A stretch of DNA of 64,000 nt from an uncultured Lachnospiraceae bacterium (GCA_910578475.1 CAJTRK010000005.1:84302-148301), one strand, 5' to 3'; shown: positions 26,196-36,183, counted from the stretch's first letter. Notes: a model not told the origin generated them from the letters alone. Program-made: numbers and translations.

Positions 26196-26256
26196 GAACT
26201 TCTAAAGACTCGCGCCAGAGAGCGCTTCGTTAAGAAGTTCTAAAAATTTTTTGAAC
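26196..26256 (+). terminator. Hairpin between argB and argD
   Basis: AGAACTTCT (left) pairs with AGAAGTTCT (right) across a GC-rich inner stem (CTCGCGC / AGCGCTT), followed by AAAAATTTTTT. It may attenuate argD transcription. Confidence 0.55.
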
Positions 26257-26315
26257 GATTGAATTTGAGTTCTGTCATAGCAGGCAGATGGATATCAGGG
26301 GAGGAAGCGGACACA

Positions 26316-27509
26316 ATGCTGATGCAGGAATATATTGAAGAGGCGGAGAAGGCGCTTTTACATACTTATAACCGCTATCAGGTGGTTTTGGAAAAGGGTG
26401 AAGGCGTTTATCTTTATGATATGGAAGGAAAGAAATACCTGGATTTTGTGTCGGGAATCGCGGTTTTTGCGCTCGGATACGGGAACCGGGAGTATAATGA
26501 AGCCCTGAAAGCGCAGATTGATAAGATTATTCATACCTCCAACTATTATTATAATGTGCCAGCCATAGAAGCCGCGAAATTGTTAAAGAAAGTTTCCGGC
26601 ATGGACAGGGTCTTTTTCACGAACAGCGGCGCGGAGGCGGTAGAAGGAGCCATCAAAGCGGCGAGAAAGTATGCTTATTTAAAAGATGGGAAGACTGACC
26701 ATGAGATAATCGCGATGAATCATTCTTTCCACGGAAGAACGATGGGCGCGCTTTCTGTCACCGGAAACCCGCATTACAGAGAGGCTTTTGAACCGATGAT
26801 AGGCAATATCCGGTTTGCGCAGCTCAATGATTTTGACAGTGTGATGGCAAATGTGAACGAAAAAACATGCGCTGTTTTATTGGAGACGGTACAGGGAGAA
26901 GGCGGCCTTTATCCGGCGGAAGAGGATTTTCTGCAAAAACTGCGAAAGCTTTGTGACGAGCGGGATATTCTGTTGATTCTGGATGAGATTCAGTGCGGCA
27001 TGGGAAGGACCGGATATTTTTACGCATGGCAGAAATTCGGCGTAAAACCGGATATCATGACGACGGCCAAAGCGCTTGGCTGCGGCGTTCCCGTGGGCGC
27101 TTTTCTGATGACGGAGAAGGTGGGACAAAATTCCCTGAAAGCGGGAGACCACGGAACGACTTACGGCGGGAATCCGCTTGCCTGTGCGGCTATCTGCAAA
27201 GTGCTCGAATTGTATGAAAAAGAGCATATTCTTGAAAATGTACGGGAGACGGGCGCTTATCTGGAAGAGAAGCTGGATGCGCTCGCGGCGGAATTTGACA
27301 TCATCGAGACAAGGCGCGGCGTCGGACTGATGCAGGGACTTGTCTGTAAGGAGCCGGTGGGAGGAATCATTAACAAAGCGATGGAAAAAGGTTTGATTCT
27401 GATTAATGCCGGAAGCAATATTATCCGTTTTGTGCCTGCATTGATTATTTCGAAAGAGCATGTTGATGAAATGACGGACATTTTGCGCGAATGTCTGTCC
27501 GAAAGATAG
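26316..27509 (+). CDS. argD: Acetylornithine aminotransferase
   Basis: A 397-residue class III PLP aminotransferase that makes N-acetylornithine from the semialdehyde. Motifs are FVSGIAVFALGYGN, NSGAEAVEGAIKAAR, the LILDEIQCGMGRTG cofactor region, and TAKALGCGVPVGAF with the PLP Lys. I start at 26316, which has AGGGGAGG upstream; a TTG at 26259 would add 19 unconserved residues. Final gene of the arginine cluster; argC and argF are absent. Confidence 0.94.
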   Translation: MLMQEYIEEAEKALLHTYNRYQVVLEKGEGVYLYDMEGKKYLDFVSGIAVFALGYGNREYNEALKAQIDKIIHTSNYYYNVPAIEAAKLLKKVSGMDRVFFTNSGAEAVEGAIKAARKYAYLKDGKTDHEIIAMNHSFHGRTMGALSVTGNPHYREAFEPMIGNIRFAQLNDFDSVMANVNEKTCAVLLETVQGEGGLYPAEEDFLQKLRKLCDERDILLILDEIQCGMGRTGYFYAWQKFGVKPDIMTTAKALGCGVPVGAFLMTEKVGQNSLKAGDHGTTYGGNPLACAAICKVLELYEKEHILENVRETGAYLEEKLDALAAEFDIIETRRGVGLMQGLVCKEPVGGIINKAMEKGLILINAGSNIIRFVPALIISKEHVDEMTDILRECLSER

Positions 27510-27519
27510 GAGAACAGGT

Positions 27520-29076
27520 GTGATTTTAAAGAAAAGACTTTTTACCGTTCTGCTGATAGCGTGCGTTGTCGGCGCAATTTATGCTGTCAGCCGTGCCGGA
27601 CTTATGGTACAGCCCGCAGAAGAGGCGGAAGAGACAGAAGAGCCTCTTTTCGGGCACAGGGAGACATTGTATCTGTGGTATACGGACGAAGCCCTGACGG
27701 ATTATCTGAACAGTGTGGCGGTCGCTTATAACGAATATCAGGAAGACGCGCGGGTTATTCCGGTATATACTTCCGGAGCGGAATATCTGGAAACCATCAA
27801 TCAGGCGTCCCTGCATTCCGAGGAAGTGCCGGATTTGTATATTGTAGGAAATGATTCTCTGGAAAAAGCATATCTGGCCGGCCTTGCATCGGAAATCAGA
27901 GTGCCGGAAGGCGTTCCTGCCATGGAGAATTTTTATACGGATACTTCGATTCATGCGGCCACATATCATGACAAACAGATTGGCTATCCGTTCTATTTTG
28001 AGACGAGTTCCTTTTTATATAATAAGACTTATCTGGAAGACTGGGCGCGTGCTCAGATAGAAGCCGAGCAGGATGTGGCGGCAGCGGAGGCGGCGGAAGA
28101 AGCGCTTGCGCAGAACGGACCGGAAGAAGAGGCGGACGGTTCGGCGGATGCGGGCGGGACAGCTTCGGAAACCGGGGAAGAGATACCGGATGCGGCCGTT
28201 ATTGATGAAGCGGAGGTCGCGGCGCGCGTGGAAGAGGCGCTCCCCAAAACAATCGACGATATTCTGGCGTTTGCGGACGTGTATGATGCGCCCGAGCAGG
28301 TAGAGGCGATTTTTAAATGGGATGTATCCGATATTTTTTATAATTATTTCTTTGTCGGAAATTATATCGATGTGGGCGGCGTATCGGGGGACCGGGACGA
28401 TTCCATCAATATATACAACGAAGACGCCGTTCGCTGTATGAGAGTTTACCAGAATCTGAACCAGTTCTTTTCCATTGATACCGAGGAAATCAGCTATGCG
28501 GGCATCTTACAGGATTTTATCGACGGAAAAATCGTCTATACGGTCGTTACGACGGATGCGCTGGCCAAAATAGAAGAAGCGAAAGAAAACGGTGAATTTC
28601 AATATGAATACGGTACTTCGCTGATTCCTGACGTGAACGAAGAGCTTGCATCCAGGTCGCTGTCGGTAACACAGTGCGTCGTAATCAACGGATATTCCGA
28701 ACAGAAAGACATGGCCAATGATTTTGCGGTTTACCTTTCCTGTTACAATGTGGACAACCTTTATGACAGAACGGGGAAGATGCCTGCAAGAACAGATGTT
28801 ATTTTAAAAAATGAGAATGCACAGGCATTTGTTGCCGAGTATGAAAAATCCGCGCCCAACCCTAAAATGATAGGAACGAGCAATTACTGGGTAGAAATGG
28901 AAATCGCTTTTGCCAGAATATGGGTCGGAAATGACGCGAATGCGGAATTAAAATCTCTTTCCGAAAAAATCATGACGCAGATAAAAGGAGAAGAATATAC
29001 GGAAGAGTATATCGACGTTCCGGAAGAGATTCCGGAGGAAGAAGAGTATCTGGATGAGGGGATGGAGGCGGAGTAA
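27520..29076 (+). CDS. Extracellular solute-binding protein with internal low-complexity insert
   Basis: A 518-residue protein, GTG start behind AGGAG. One N-terminal span (LLIACVVGAIYAVSRAG) without a lipobox implies an anchored or secreted protein. The body resembles family 1 sugar-binding proteins (LYLWYTDEALTDYLNSVA, ASEIRVPEGVPAMENFY, GYPFYFETSSFLYNKTYLED). Residues ~181-243 are an Ala/Glu/Gly-rich acidic insert inside the binding fold, and the C-terminus is strongly acidic (EEIPEEEEYLDEGMEAE). No permease or ATPase genes are adjacent. Ligand unknown. Confidence 0.7.
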   Translation: MILKKRLFTVLLIACVVGAIYAVSRAGLMVQPAEEAEETEEPLFGHRETLYLWYTDEALTDYLNSVAVAYNEYQEDARVIPVYTSGAEYLETINQASLHSEEVPDLYIVGNDSLEKAYLAGLASEIRVPEGVPAMENFYTDTSIHAATYHDKQIGYPFYFETSSFLYNKTYLEDWARAQIEAEQDVAAAEAAEEALAQNGPEEEADGSADAGGTASETGEEIPDAAVIDEAEVAARVEEALPKTIDDILAFADVYDAPEQVEAIFKWDVSDIFYNYFFVGNYIDVGGVSGDRDDSINIYNEDAVRCMRVYQNLNQFFSIDTEEISYAGILQDFIDGKIVYTVVTTDALAKIEEAKENGEFQYEYGTSLIPDVNEELASRSLSVTQCVVINGYSEQKDMANDFAVYLSCYNVDNLYDRTGKMPARTDVILKNENAQAFVAEYEKSAPNPKMIGTSNYWVEMEIAFARIWVGNDANAELKSLSEKIMTQIKGEEYTEEYIDVPEEIPEEEEYLDEGMEAE

Positions 29077-29091
29077 AGAGGGATGCTGCGC

Positions 29092-29272
29092 AGAAGTCTC
29101 CGGCAGGGCCGGGCAGAAGCATGGTTTCTTTGGAGGCACGCTTTTGCTCCGTGAAAAATCGCAGCGGTACTAAGCTCAAAAACTGCAAAGCCGCTTTTTC
29201 ACTAAGCACCGGCGTTTTTCAAGGGCCTCCGCCAGAAAACCATGCTTCTGCCCGGCCCTGCCGGAGACTTCT
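29092..29272. repeat. Palindromic element E1
   Basis: 181 bp with nearly perfect terminal arms of ~38 bp beginning AGAAGTCTCCGGCAGGGCC and ending with its complement. The core begins TTTGGAGGCACGCTTTTGC and ends GGGCCTCCGCCAGA, shared with E2 and E3. No gene in the 29077-29431 gap. Confidence 0.85.
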
Positions 29273-29431
29273 GTAAAATACCTGATATCGTCCGAATCTC
29301 CATACGAAACAAACGAAACAAACGCATATTTTCCATAAGATAAGGGCATGATAGTACAAGATGATTCCGGTCATCTTGTACTTTTTTCTTTAATTTTTTA
29401 TATGATTTCCGGAAAAGGAAGGGAGTTTGCC

Positions 29432-29863
29432 ATGTTTGGATTTTTAATCGCGCTGTTGTCCGGCGCGCTCATGAGTATTCAGGGGGTATTCAACACACAG
29501 GTCACCAAATCGTCTACCATATGGGTTGCCAACGCTTTTGTCCAGTTTACGGCGCTGCTCGTCTGTCTTGGCGCATGGCTTTTTACGGACCGCACGTCTT
29601 TTGGCGTTCTGTTCAAGGTACAGCCCAGGTATATGCTGCTCGGCGGCGCAATTGGCGCTTTTATCACTTATACCGTTATTAAGGCAATGGAAATGCTCGG
29701 ACCGGCCAAAGCGGCAATGCTCATTGTCATCGCGCAGCTCATTGTGGCGTATGTAATCGAACTGTTCGGTATGTTTGGCGTGGAAAAGCAGCCGATGGAA
29801 ATGAGGAAGCTGGCGGGAATGGGTATTGCGATTGTGGGAATTATCATTTTTAAGTGGACATAG
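29432..29863 (+). CDS. DMT superfamily (YdcZ-like) membrane protein
   Basis: A 143-residue protein with five hydrophobic spans, beginning MFGFLIALLSGALMSIQGVFN and including GAIGAFITYTVIKAMEMLGPAKAAM. Size and opening motif fit the YdcZ/DUF606 half-size DMT transporters, which often work in pairs; no second copy is adjacent. The ATG at 29432 has AAGGAAGGGAG upstream. Substrate unknown. Confidence 0.8.
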   Translation: MFGFLIALLSGALMSIQGVFNTQVTKSSTIWVANAFVQFTALLVCLGAWLFTDRTSFGVLFKVQPRYMLLGGAIGAFITYTVIKAMEMLGPAKAAMLIVIAQLIVAYVIELFGMFGVEKQPMEMRKLAGMGIAIVGIIIFKWT

Positions 29864-29949
29864 GCTTAAATTTATTTTACAATAAAATAAGTGCATAGCG
29901 GGGACTTCCTGAGCCTCTCCGGCATGGCCGGAGAAGCGGAAAGGAAACT

Positions 29950-30759
29950 ATGCGTACATTGATTATCAAACATCTTATAAGGGGAATCTTTTTTATTTTG
30001 ACGGTTTTGCTGTTGAGCGCCTGTACGGGAAAGAACGATTTCGTTCTGGAAACGGTAAGCCAGGAAAGCGGGTCGGACAAGATGCCGGGAGCGGAAGGGG
30101 ATTCCGGTACGGAAGAAGCGCCGGATGTTGTAAGTGAGGACAGCCGGCATGCAGGAAGCATATCGGAAGAAAACAGACCTGCGGAGGAAACGGCAGCGGA
30201 AAACAGTATCGGAAACATGGCGGCGGAGACCATATTGCCGGATATTTATGTACATATTTGCGGTGCGGTCAGAAAACCGGGCGTTTATGTGTTGGAAACG
30301 GGAAGCAGAGTCTATGAAGGGATAGAGGCGGCCGGAGGATTTTCGGAAGATGCCTGTGAAGATTTTATCAATCAGGCGGGTGTTCTGACGGACGGTCAGC
30401 GGCTTGTCGTACCCACGGCGGAAGAAGCGGAGGCGATGAAAGCAGACGGGTCTTATCAGGAAATCCTGCAGCCGGAGCTTTCGGAAAATGGTGTTGGAAA
30501 CGGAAGCGGTCCGGGAACAGGAGCTGTTGGAATTCCGGGAACCGGGGCGGATGACTCCGGAGGCCTCGTAAACATCAATACGGCGACGGAGAGCGAGCTT
30601 TGCGCGATTTCCGGCATTGGTGCGGGAAAAGCGGCGGCAATCGTGAAATACCGGAGAGAAAACGGCGCATTTGCTTCTATTGAGGATATCATGAAGGTAA
30701 GCGGCATTAAGCAGGGAACCTATGAAAAGATAAAAGATAAGATTACCGTAAACCAGTGA
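29950..30759 (+). CDS. comEA: ComEA-type DNA-binding lipoprotein
   Basis: A 269-residue protein. Lipobox LLSAC at about residue 24, an acidic low-complexity linker (30-95), an SLBB domain (DIYVHICGAVRKPGVYVLE onwards, about 98-160), a Gly-rich linker, and a C-terminal helix-hairpin-helix pair (VNINTATESELCAISGIGAG, then IKQGTYEKIKDKI). This is the ComEA layout; ComEA binds incoming DNA at the cell surface. The second uptake gene, comEC, lies 3.2 kb downstream in the same direction. Confidence 0.9.
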   Translation: MRTLIIKHLIRGIFFILTVLLLSACTGKNDFVLETVSQESGSDKMPGAEGDSGTEEAPDVVSEDSRHAGSISEENRPAEETAAENSIGNMAAETILPDIYVHICGAVRKPGVYVLETGSRVYEGIEAAGGFSEDACEDFINQAGVLTDGQRLVVPTAEEAEAMKADGSYQEILQPELSENGVGNGSGPGTGAVGIPGTGADDSGGLVNINTATESELCAISGIGAGKAAAIVKYRRENGAFASIEDIMKVSGIKQGTYEKIKDKITVNQ

Positions 30760-30778
30760 GAAAGAATGGATGATTAGT

Positions 30779-31465
30779 ATGGGTAAAAGAGTATTGGTCG
30801 TAGATGATGAAAAATTAATCGTGAAAGGAATCCGTTTCAGCCTGGAGCAGGACGGCATGGATGTGGATTGCGCGTATGACGGGGAAGAAGCGTTGGAATT
30901 AGCGAAAAGCAACGCTTACGATATGATTTTGCTGGATGTGATGCTGCCTAAGATGACAGGCTTCGAGGTATGTCAGCAGATTCGGGAATTTTCCAACACG
31001 CCAATCGTGATGCTGACGGCCAAAGGTGAGGATATGGATAAAATACTCGGTCTGGAATACGGCGCGGACGATTATATTACCAAACCTTTTAATATTCTTG
31101 AGGTAAAAGCGCGCATTAAGGCCATCATGCGCAGAACCGGGAAAAAGAACGATGACAGGGATGCCGAAAAAATCATCGAGAACCGGGATATGCGTCTTGA
31201 TTGTGACGGAAGAAGAGTTTACATTAAAAACCGGGAAGTGAATCTGACGGCGAAGGAATTTGAAGTTCTGGAATTGTTGATGAAAAATCCCAATAAAGTA
31301 TACAGCCGGGAAAATCTTCTGAACATTATATGGGGAAGCGATTATCCGGGAGATGTGCGTACGGTAGACGTACATATCAGAAGGCTGAGAGAAAAAATCG
31401 AAAGTACGCCGAGCGAACCGGTGTATGTGCATACAAAATGGGGAGTAGGTTATTACTTTGCGTAA
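30779..31465 (+). CDS. OmpR/WalR-type response regulator
   Basis: About 228 residues from MGKRVLVVDDEKL (an ATG nine bases upstream is also possible). The receiver has the DD pair, phospho-acceptor Asp in MILLDVMLPKMTG, the switch residue in VMLTAKGED and Lys in DYITKPFN. The C-terminal winged helix (VNLTAKEFEVLELLMKNPNK...RTVDVHIRRLREKIE) is the OmpR/PhoB DNA-binding domain. It overlaps the kinase gene by 8 bp, so the two are a cognate pair. Confidence 0.93.
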   Translation: MGKRVLVVDDEKLIVKGIRFSLEQDGMDVDCAYDGEEALELAKSNAYDMILLDVMLPKMTGFEVCQQIREFSNTPIVMLTAKGEDMDKILGLEYGADDYITKPFNILEVKARIKAIMRRTGKKNDDRDAEKIIENRDMRLDCDGRRVYIKNREVNLTAKEFEVLELLMKNPNKVYSRENLLNIIWGSDYPGDVRTVDVHIRRLREKIESTPSEPVYVHTKWGVGYYFA

Positions 31466-32930
31466 ATGGAATTTCAGAAAATTAAAGATTCTGCGCAGTC
31501 TGAAAGTACGTCTGTTTCTCATTTTGTTTATCGTGGGGATGATACCCTGTATTTTTATGCGGTATGCAATCCTGGAGAATTACGAGCATCGTGCGGTCAG
31601 CGTGCGCACTTCCGATGTGCAGGCTCAGCTGCGGATTCTTGCCAATCACCTGATTGCTTACCGCTATATGCAGGATACTTCTTCGGAAGTCATTAACGCG
31701 GAGCTGAGCCAGCTTTCCAATCTGTATGACGGACGTGTTCTTATCGTTAATCAAAATCTGAAAGTCGTTAAAGACACCTATGGCATCAGCGAGGGAAAGA
31801 CTATCGTTTCCGAGGAAGTCATCCGCTGCATGAAGGGCGAAAACACGAGTAAATATGACGCGGAGAACGGTTATATTGAAATGACGATACCGATTACGGA
31901 AACGGTGGTTCTGGATATGCCCGGAGCGGATGGACGGAAATTAGATATTATCTTGGGTGTGATGCTGACCAGCGTATCTACGGATAATATTTCCGTAACA
32001 ATGGAAATCCTGAGCAGACAGGCGCTTGTGGTAGAAGTCATTGTTATCATAGCGATGCTGTTCTTGTCTATCGTATTATCCAATCTCTTAATCAGACCTT
32101 TTGAAAAAATAACGGATGCTTTGAGCCAGGTCAAGGAAGGGTATAAGAATGAGCCGATTTCCGTGCCGGATTATCTGGAAACGGAGCATATCGGGGATGC
32201 TTTTAATCAGGTGCTTGGCCGCATGAAGGTGCTGGATGATTCCAGACAGGAATTTGTTTCCAACGTTTCCCATGAATTGAAGACCCCGATTACTTCCATC
32301 AAAGTGCTGGCGGATTCTCTGCGTGGGCAGGAAGACGTGCCTGTGGAGCTGTATCGGGAGTTTATGGAAGACATTGCGACGGAAATCGACCGGGAAAATA
32401 AGATAATCAACGATTTGCTCGCATTGACCAAAATGGACAGAGCGGCGTCCGATTTGAATATTTCTCAGGTGGATGTCAATATGCTGGTGGAACTGATAAT
32501 GAGAAGGCTCCGGCCAATTGCCATCAAACGGGATATCGAGCTCATTTATGAAAGCATCAGACCGGTCACGGCAGCGATAGATGAAGTTAAAATAACATTG
32601 GTTATTACAAATTTGATAGAGAATGCCATCAAATACAATAAGGAACACGGATGGGTCAAGGTGACCGTGGATGCGGACCATCAGTTCTTTACCGTAGAAG
32701 TGGCGGATTCAGGCATTGGCATTCCGGAAGACTGCGCCGAACATATCTATGAGCGTTTCTATCGGGTGGACAAGTCCCATTCCAGAGAAATTGAGGGAAC
32801 CGGTCTTGGCCTTTCGATTACGAGGAGCGCTGTTTTGATGCACAGAGGAACGATTAAAGTAGTCAGTGAGGAAGGCGAGGGGACGACCTTCACCGTGAAG
32901 ATTCCGCTGACATACATTGCGGTTTCTTAA
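31458..32930 (+). CDS. WalK-like sensor histidine kinase
   Basis: A 490-residue protein from a TTG behind GGAGTAGG. Span 1 (about 20-38), extracytoplasmic sensor (40-190), span 2 (VVEVIVIIAMLFLSIVLSNLL, about 192-213), HAMP, HisKA with His272 (FVSNVSHELKTPITSIK), and HATPase (ENAIKYN, DSGIGIPED, GTGLGLSITRSAV). Paired with the upstream regulator. Its place between comEA, a GerMN lipoprotein and comEC makes envelope homeostasis a plausible role, but the signal is unknown. Confidence 0.93.
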   Translation: MRKWNFRKLKILRSLKVRLFLILFIVGMIPCIFMRYAILENYEHRAVSVRTSDVQAQLRILANHLIAYRYMQDTSSEVINAELSQLSNLYDGRVLIVNQNLKVVKDTYGISEGKTIVSEEVIRCMKGENTSKYDAENGYIEMTIPITETVVLDMPGADGRKLDIILGVMLTSVSTDNISVTMEILSRQALVVEVIVIIAMLFLSIVLSNLLIRPFEKITDALSQVKEGYKNEPISVPDYLETEHIGDAFNQVLGRMKVLDDSRQEFVSNVSHELKTPITSIKVLADSLRGQEDVPVELYREFMEDIATEIDRENKIINDLLALTKMDRAASDLNISQVDVNMLVELIMRRLRPIAIKRDIELIYESIRPVTAAIDEVKITLVITNLIENAIKYNKEHGWVKVTVDADHQFFTVEVADSGIGIPEDCAEHIYERFYRVDKSHSREIEGTGLGLSITRSAVLMHRGTIKVVSEEGEGTTFTVKIPLTYIAVS

Positions 32931-32948
32931 GCGTAGACAAAGAACACC

Positions 32949-32981
32949 GCAGGCTGAGAGAAAGGCATGGTTATCTATATG
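32949..32981 (+). promoter_or_regulatory. Shared start-codon leader, copy B (GerMN lipoprotein)
   Basis: GCAGGCTGAGAGAAAGG, CATGGTTAT, CTAT, with ATG at 32979. Identical to copies A and C through the GGTTAT. Confidence 0.75.
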
Positions 32982-33929
32982 AAACTTTTTATCAGAAAAA
33001 GATTGCTTCCGGCGCTGCTTCTGGCAATTACCGCCTGTATTACGGCATGTGGACAAAAAGAAGAAAATGTTTCCGGGAAATCTTATGAAATATATTATGT
33101 AAACAACGAAGAAACCTGTATTTTTTCCAATACTTACCGGACAGAGACGGAAGACAGCCGGCTTTTGCTGGTTGAGCTTCTGGAAATGCTTTCTGCGAAA
33201 CCGGAAAAAATGGAGTATAAGGCCCCGCTGGCAGAGAACTTTGAATTGCTAGATTATGCCTGGGACGGCGAAAAACTGACGCTGAATTTCGATGAACGGT
33301 ATAAAGATATGGACAATATCAAGGAAGTCCTTGTGCGTGCCGCGATTGTCCGCACGCTGTCCCAGATATCCGATGTTAAATATATCGCGTTCACTGTTTT
33401 GAGCGAGCCGTTAATGGACAGCAGTAATGTGGCAATCGGCACGATGTCTGCCGATACTTTTATCGATAATGCAGGAGATGAAATCAATACTTACGAAAAA
33501 GTGAATCTGCGCCTGTATTTTGCCAACGAAAGCGGCGACATGCTGGTGGAGGAAAACCAGCGGAACGTCGTATACAACAGCAATATTTCTCTGGAAAAAC
33601 TCGTGGTGGAGAAATTAATCGAAGGCCCTTCGGCCGATGGAAGTTATCCGACGATTAATCCGTCCACGAAACTGTTGAGCGTTACCGTGATTGACAGAAT
33701 ATGTTATGTAAACTTTGACGAGGCGTTTCTGACGCAGCCTTACAGCGTCACGAGCGATGTTACGATTTATTCTATTACCAATTCTTTGATAGAACTGCCC
33801 AATATCAATAAAGTGCAGATTTCCGTCAACGGCGATACTTCGCTCTTTTATAAGGAAAGTATCAGCCTGACCAATATTTTCGAACGGAATCTGGATTTGG
33901 TTACGAGCGCCGCCTCTGCGGCAGATTGA
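32979..33929 (+). CDS. GerMN domain lipoprotein
   Basis: About 316 residues from MKLFIRKRLLP. Lipobox region ITACITACG near residue 23 gives a lipid-anchored protein. Two GerMN (sporulation/germination-type) domains follow: the first from YEIYYVNNEETCIF to FTVLSEPL, the second from VNLRLYFANESGDMLVEE to VQISVNGD. The domain also occurs in cell-wall and germination proteins. It follows the kinase gene and overlaps comEC by a few bases. Confidence 0.85.
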   Translation: MKLFIRKRLLPALLLAITACITACGQKEENVSGKSYEIYYVNNEETCIFSNTYRTETEDSRLLLVELLEMLSAKPEKMEYKAPLAENFELLDYAWDGEKLTLNFDERYKDMDNIKEVLVRAAIVRTLSQISDVKYIAFTVLSEPLMDSSNVAIGTMSADTFIDNAGDEINTYEKVNLRLYFANESGDMLVEENQRNVVYNSNISLEKLVVEKLIEGPSADGSYPTINPSTKLLSVTVIDRICYVNFDEAFLTQPYSVTSDVTIYSITNSLIELPNINKVQISVNGDTSLFYKESISLTNIFERNLDLVTSAASAAD

Positions 33930-33937
33930 GAGGTGTT

Positions 33938-36163
33938 ATGAGAAGACCGGTGTGTCTCATCGGTCTGGCCTTTGTCGTGCTCATTCGATTGTATCTGTAT
34001 GTGCATCCGCTGCCGCCGGCAGAGCTTGGCGGCATTCATAAGAGCAGCGTCATTCTGACGGGTCAGGTCGATAAAAAGGAATATCGCATTTCTGAAAAAA
34101 ATTCTGAGGAACAGAAAATTCTTGTTCTATATCTGAAAAATGTTCAGGTTATCAATCCACAGACGAAAAATTTGAATATCGAAGGCGTTATCTGTTATCT
34201 GGAGGGCGGACAGGAACCGCGGATGGGCAGCTGCGTGCGCCTGCAGGGAAAACTGTATGCGTTTGACCGGGCGTCGAATCCGGGCGAGTTCGACGTGGGA
34301 CAGTATTATCAGATTCTTGGAATACAGGCCAAAGTGCAGAATGCCGTGCTTCTGGAAGAGTCGGAAGCCTGCGATGCGTTCCGGGAAGGGCTTTACCGGG
34401 TAAGAACCTGTTTGTCCGCCTTATTGGATGCCTGTTTCCGGGAAAAAGACGCTTCCATTATGAAGGCAGTCCTGCTCGGAGAAAAGAGCGGGCTCGATGA
34501 AGAGACGAAACAACTGTACCAGTTAAACGGAATCATCCATGTTCTGAGCATCAGCGGACTGCATATTTCCATTATCGGCATGGGATTTTATAAGCTGTTG
34601 AAAAAAATACGCTGTCCTTTAATAGCAAATGTTATTTTATCGATTGCCATGATGTACTGCTACGGTATCATGACGGGGATGGGCATATCCGCTTTCCGGG
34701 CGGTGGTGATGTTCTGCTTTCATGCGGCCGCCGGTATATTTGGCCGTACTTATGATATGCTGACTGCGGCGGCTGTCGCGGCCATGCTGGCGCTCGTCCG
34801 TCAGCCGCTTTATTTATGTCACAGCGGTTTTCTTTTTTCTTTTGGAGCCATTCTTGCTATCGGCCTTTTTCTTCCGGTTATGGAAGAGAATTTATTGGGC
34901 GCGGAATGTAAATCGCGCGCAATCGCCAGGCTGGAAAGACTGATGTCAACCAGTCTTGCGATAACTATCGTGACGCTTCCTGTTTATCTGTGCTTTTATT
35001 ATGAATATCCACTCTATTCCCTGTTTTTGAACGTCCTGTTAATTCCCGGTATGGGGGTGATTTTGTCAGATGGCCTGTTCAGTCTGGCTGCGGCGGCATA
35101 TTTTCTGCCGCTTGGAAAAATCGTGTCGTTTCCGGCGCATCTGATGCTTGCGTTTTATGAGTTTTGCTGTACGTTTATGCTCCGTCTGCCGGGGAGCAGA
35201 ACGATGCCGGGAAAGCCGGAGAACTGGCAGATTATCGTATTTGGGGTGATTTTGTGCGCACTCGTCCGGTATGGCCGCAGAGGGAGCAGGCTGCAGTTCT
35301 GGCAATGGACATTGTTCGCGGTTATCTGTCTTACCCTGAGATATCAGGGCGGGATTCAAATCACTTTTCTGGATGTGGGGCAGGGCGACTGCATTTACCT
35401 TGCAGACGACAGCGGCGGACATTATCTGATTGACGGAGGAAGCTCCAGCAAAAGCGATGTGGGAACATACCGGATAATCCCTTTTCTGAAGCAGGAAGGC
35501 GCGGACACGCTGGATGCGGTATTTGTGACGCATATGGACAGCGACCATTGCAACGGAATCTATACGCTGGTGGAAGAAATGGGCCGAAGCGGCATTGCCG
35601 TCGAAAACCTGATTCTGCCGGATATCGGAGAAGAAAGCAGGGGAGAGGAATATGCGGAATTGTCAGAATTGGCGGTCAGGCAGGGGATTACGGTGCAGTC
35701 TGCCCATAAAGGAGAAATGCTGCATCACGGTTCCTTACGGCTGACCTGCCTGCATCCGGAAAAAGGAGCGGTGTCGGAGAGCAACGAGGCTTCCATTGTT
35801 CTTTACCTGGAATATGGCGCGTTCAACGCCCTTTTTACAGGAGATTTGGAAGGAAGCGGCGAAGAGGCGGTCAGAAAACAGCTGGAAGCGATGCTGCCGG
35901 AGGGAAAGGGCGTTACCGTGCTGAAAGTGGCGCATCACGGTTCCCGCAACTCCACCGGTGAGGCTTTTTTGAGAACAACGTCTCCACGGCTTGCATTGAT
36001 TTCCGCAGGAAAGGACAACCGTTACGGGCATCCCCACGAAGAACTGTTAAACAGGCTCGAAGAAGCGGGATGCCACATATTCCGGACATCGGAAAGCGGC
36101 GCGGTGACGGTGCGGGTGACACAGGGCGGAAAGCGCGTGCGGGTGCGGGAGTTTCTGGAGTAA
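33938..36163 (+). CDS. comEC: ComEC/Rec2 DNA uptake channel
   Basis: About 741 residues from the ATG after GAGAGGTG. N-terminal spans, a DUF4131-like OB region (VILTGQVDKKEY...GSCVRLQGKLYAF), then the competence core with HVLSISGLHISIIGMGFY. Many further spans lead to a C-terminal metallo-beta-lactamase-like domain (TFLDVGQGDCIYL, THMDSDHCNGI, HHGSRNSTGEAF). ComEC forms the inner-membrane channel for single-stranded DNA in transformation. With comEA it suggests that uptake machinery is at least partly kept. Confidence 0.93.
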   Translation: MRRPVCLIGLAFVVLIRLYLYVHPLPPAELGGIHKSSVILTGQVDKKEYRISEKNSEEQKILVLYLKNVQVINPQTKNLNIEGVICYLEGGQEPRMGSCVRLQGKLYAFDRASNPGEFDVGQYYQILGIQAKVQNAVLLEESEACDAFREGLYRVRTCLSALLDACFREKDASIMKAVLLGEKSGLDEETKQLYQLNGIIHVLSISGLHISIIGMGFYKLLKKIRCPLIANVILSIAMMYCYGIMTGMGISAFRAVVMFCFHAAAGIFGRTYDMLTAAAVAAMLALVRQPLYLCHSGFLFSFGAILAIGLFLPVMEENLLGAECKSRAIARLERLMSTSLAITIVTLPVYLCFYYEYPLYSLFLNVLLIPGMGVILSDGLFSLAAAAYFLPLGKIVSFPAHLMLAFYEFCCTFMLRLPGSRTMPGKPENWQIIVFGVILCALVRYGRRGSRLQFWQWTLFAVICLTLRYQGGIQITFLDVGQGDCIYLADDSGGHYLIDGGSSSKSDVGTYRIIPFLKQEGADTLDAVFVTHMDSDHCNGIYTLVEEMGRSGIAVENLILPDIGEESRGEEYAELSELAVRQGITVQSAHKGEMLHHGSLRLTCLHPEKGAVSESNEASIVLYLEYGAFNALFTGDLEGSGEEAVRKQLEAMLPEGKGVTVLKVAHHGSRNSTGEAFLRTTSPRLALISAGKDNRYGHPHEELLNRLEEAGCHIFRTSESGAVTVRVTQGGKRVRVREFLE

Positions 36164-36183
36164 GGGGAAAAAGGAGATTATAG

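Noticed and set aside
29092..29272. CRISPR-like repeat unit
   Set aside because: A single palindromic element with no regularly spaced repeats; the window shows no CRISPR array or cas genes.
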